7,639 nucleotides of DNA, taken from assembly GCA_021808205.1 (NCBI GenBank), contig JAKBCD010000064.1, forward strand, positions 1 to 7,639. The letters are read 5' to 3'. This stretch comes from Pseudomonadota bacterium (GTDB taxonomy: Bacteria; Pseudomonadota; Alphaproteobacteria; Acetobacterales; Acetobacteraceae). Every line of letters starts with the position of its first letter. Positions within the stretch are counted from its first letter, which is position 1. Made by a program: the position numbers and the translations under genes. Shown here piece by piece: positions 5,617-7,639 of this stretch. The notes beneath the pieces were generated by a model. It saw nothing but the letters and a program-made list of their open reading frames with translations. It was not told where the DNA came from and did no database searches.

Positions 5617-7639
5617 ATGAGCGACCACCCGCCGGAAACCGAAAGACCATCGCCCTCCAGGCTCGCCTGGGCGGCGGATCTGATGCTGGGGCGGGTGGCA
5701 ACCCTGCTGGTCGCCTCGGTCGCGCTGGCACTCGGCATCATCACCTTCGCCCTGCTGGCGGGGCGGGTGCGCATGCCCATGCATTCTGGCGGGGCCGTGG
5801 CTCTCATCGTCGCGGATTTCGCGGCCTTGCTGCTGTTGATTTTGGTGCTGGCCGGGCGCGTGACCAGGGTGATGCTGGAGCACCGACGTGGTGCTGCGGG
5901 TGCGGGGCTGCATGTGCGCCTGGTGCTGCTGTTCGGCGGCGTGGCGGCGGTACCCGCCGTGCTGGTAGCCATTTTCGCCATTGTCTTCTTCAATTTCGGC
6001 ATCCAGGCCTGGTTCAATAATCGGGTACAGACGGCCCTGGCCGAAAGCGACCAAGTGGCGCAAGGCTACCTCACGGAGCATGAGAACGACATCAGGCTCG
6101 ATGCCCTGGCGATGGCAAACGATCTATCCCAGGCCGGGTCGGTCTTCTTTGGCGACCCCAACGAGTTCGCCTCCTATCTTGTTGGCCAGACCTCCACGCG
6201 CGGTCTCACCCAGGCGGTTATTTTTGACCCGCTGACCGGGCAGGTGATCGCCTCCGCCGGGCTGTTCGCGGGGATGGCGGCCAGCATCCCGGACCATAAC
6301 GCCATCGCCCAGGCCAATAGCGGCGAGGTGCCTGTGATCAGCCCGCATGGCAGCACGGTTGAACAGGCGGTCATCAAGCTCGACATCACGCCGCCCTTGA
6401 TGTTGATGGTGGAGAAGCCGATCGACCCGGCGATTCTGGACCATGTCAACAAAACGACCCAGGCGGTAGCCGAATATCAGCGCCTCGCCAAAAACCGCTC
6501 GCAGCTGGAGGTTTCCTTCGCGCTGATCATCGCGGTGCTCACGCTGCTCGTGCTCTCGGCTCTCGTCGGTTTTGGCCTCGTCATCGCCAACCAGATCGCC
6601 AAGCCGCTTGGGCATCTTATCCGCGCCGCGGAATCCGTACGACAAGGCGACCTCGACGTACAGGTGCCTGAGCACGCCACGGGGGACGAGATGGAAGGGC
6701 TTTCGCGCGCATTCAACCGCATGACCGCCCAGCTTGCCGCACAGCGGGGCGAGCTGCTGGACGTGAACAACCAGCTCGACGAGCGGCGGCGCTTTACCGA
6801 GACGGTGCTGGCCGGCGTTTCCGCCGGTGTTATCGGGCTGGACGCGCAAGGGCGAATCGAATTGCCTAACCGCGCCGCCTCGGAGCTGCTGCAGCTCGAC
6901 CTTTTGCCCCGGACCGGACAAAATCTAGCCGGGGTTGTGCCAGAATTCGCACCTCTCATGGCATCCGTGATGGCCAACCCGGAACGCCCCGCCACGGCGC
7001 AAATCGAACACGGCATGGGCGTCGCCAAGCGCGTGCTGCTGGTACGAATTGGTGCCGAGATGAAGGAAGGTATCGCGGATGGTTTCATCGTGACCTTCGA
7101 TAACGTGACCGAGCTGATGTCCGCGCAGCGCAAGGCCGCCTGGGCAGATATCGCGCGCCGGATTGCGCATGAGATCAAAAACCCGCTCACCCCTATCCAG
7201 CTCTCCGCCGAGCGGCTGAAACGCCGCTTTGCCAAGGAGATCACCTCTGACCCTGAAAGCTTTACCCAATGCGCTGAGACCATCGTGCGGCATGTGGGCG
7301 ATATCGGCCGGATGGTGGATGAATTTTCCTCCTTCGCACGCATGCCGCAGCCGGTGATGCGCCCGGAATCACTGGAGCGGCTTGCCCGCGAGGCGATGGT
7401 GCTGCAGCGTGTGGCGAAACGGGACATTGAGTGGAGCGTAGAGATCGACGCCCCTTTACGCGCCCAATGCGACCGCCGGCTGATCGGCCAGGCGCTGACG
7501 AATCTCTTGCAGAATGCCGCAGATGCGGTCGAAATGCGCGAAGGGGCGCGCCATGTTGCCTTGCGCCTTTACAGGCAAGGTGAGATGGCGGTGCTTAGCG
7601 TGACCGATGACGGGGTTGGCCTGCCGGAGACCGGACGGG
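5617..7639 (+). CDS. ntrY: Membrane sensor histidine kinase NtrY (3' end outside window)
   Basis: NtrY is the membrane-bound kinase of the NtrY/NtrX system, linked to nitrogen and redox/respiratory control in alphaproteobacteria and able to cross-talk with NtrC. The visible 674 residues run off the window; I expect roughly 80 more. Membrane segments lie at about 27-49, 58-80, 100-125 and 300-326, with a periplasmic sensor region (about 130-298) between the third and fourth. HAMP follows (about 327-380), then a PAS domain (about 388-502). The phosphoacceptor is H518 in RRIAHEIKNPLTPIQLS. The ATP-binding domain shows the N box ALTNLLQNAADAV and the start of the G1 box, TDDGVGLP, before the end. 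ATG 5617 was chosen because it is the first Met in frame and is followed by a normal cytosolic leader; the G-rich GGTGGG before it is too close for an ideal ribosome site. It starts 21 bp after ntrC, so it is probably in the same operon. ntrX should follow. Confidence 0.95.
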   Translation, partial: MSDHPPETERPSPSRLAWAADLMLGRVATLLVASVALALGIITFALLAGRVRMPMHSGGAVALIVADFAALLLLILVLAGRVTRVMLEHRRGAAGAGLHVRLVLLFGGVAAVPAVLVAIFAIVFFNFGIQAWFNNRVQTALAESDQVAQGYLTEHENDIRLDALAMANDLSQAGSVFFGDPNEFASYLVGQTSTRGLTQAVIFDPLTGQVIASAGLFAGMAASIPDHNAIAQANSGEVPVISPHGSTVEQAVIKLDITPPLMLMVEKPIDPAILDHVNKTTQAVAEYQRLAKNRSQLEVSFALIIAVLTLLVLSALVGFGLVIANQIAKPLGHLIRAAESVRQGDLDVQVPEHATGDEMEGLSRAFNRMTAQLAAQRGELLDVNNQLDERRRFTETVLAGVSAGVIGLDAQGRIELPNRAASELLQLDLLPRTGQNLAGVVPEFAPLMASVMANPERPATAQIEHGMGVAKRVLLVRIGAEMKEGIADGFIVTFDNVTELMSAQRKAAWADIARRIAHEIKNPLTPIQLSAERLKRRFAKEITSDPESFTQCAETIVRHVGDIGRMVDEFSSFARMPQPVMRPESLERLAREAMVLQRVAKRDIEWSVEIDAPLRAQCDRRLIGQALTNLLQNAADAVEMREGARHVALRLYRQGEMAVLSVTDDGVGLPETGR

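Noticed and set aside
6124..7427. Long minus-strand open frames opposite ntrY (265 and 316 codons)
   Set aside because: Same reason: the plus-strand NtrY frame is unbroken and carries all expected motifs; the antisense frames are low-complexity Ser/Arg- or His/Gly-rich.
1..7639. CRISPR array, insertion sequence, tRNA or rRNA gene
   Set aside because: No spaced direct repeats, transposase-like frames or further tRNA-like folds were found beyond the tmRNA.

Overview
The window looks like chromosomal DNA of an alphaproteobacterium. It is GC-rich, carries a circularly permuted two-piece tmRNA gene whose tag ends in AVAA, and has the gene order ispF (divergent) / dusB-ntrB-ntrC-ntrY that is typical of the class. 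The protein sequences and the intergenic repeat feel closest to Rhodospirillales/Acetobacteraceae, but that finer placement is an impression and was not tested.

Layout. Positions 2-361 hold the ssrA promoter and the permuted tmRNA gene (acceptor piece, excised spacer, coding piece with the tag ANDNNVAFAVAA). Directly behind it, 364-959 is a degraded plus-strand coding sequence, readable in two frames joined by an apparent one-base deletion. Facing it on the minus strand is a compact small RNA of about 77 nt (1038 to 962) with its own -10 box, a 5' hairpin, a single-stranded UUUCCUCCCU anti-Shine-Dalgarno motif and an intrinsic terminator. It resembles the alphaproteobacterial mmgR/suhB (alpha-r8) family. 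A strong palindrome lies at 1189-1255, between the small RNA and the end of ispF.

The rest is housekeeping and nitrogen regulation. ispF (minus, 1304-1789) encodes the MEP-pathway cyclodiphosphate synthase as a stand-alone protein, not as the IspDF fusion common in this class. Divergent from it, dusB (nifR3; tRNA dihydrouridine synthase), ntrB (nitrogen sensor kinase), ntrC (sigma-54 activator) and ntrY (membrane sensor kinase, cut by the window end) form a tight plus-strand operon. A 16-codon micro-ORF bridges dusB and ntrB through ATGA overlaps at both ends.

Working together: NtrB phosphorylates or dephosphorylates NtrC in response to PII nitrogen signals. NtrY normally pairs with NtrX, expected just beyond the window, and can cross-talk with NtrC. 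The least ordinary content is the RNA: a permuted tmRNA and a predicted nitrogen/PHB-type small RNA within about 2 kb of the start of the ntr operon.
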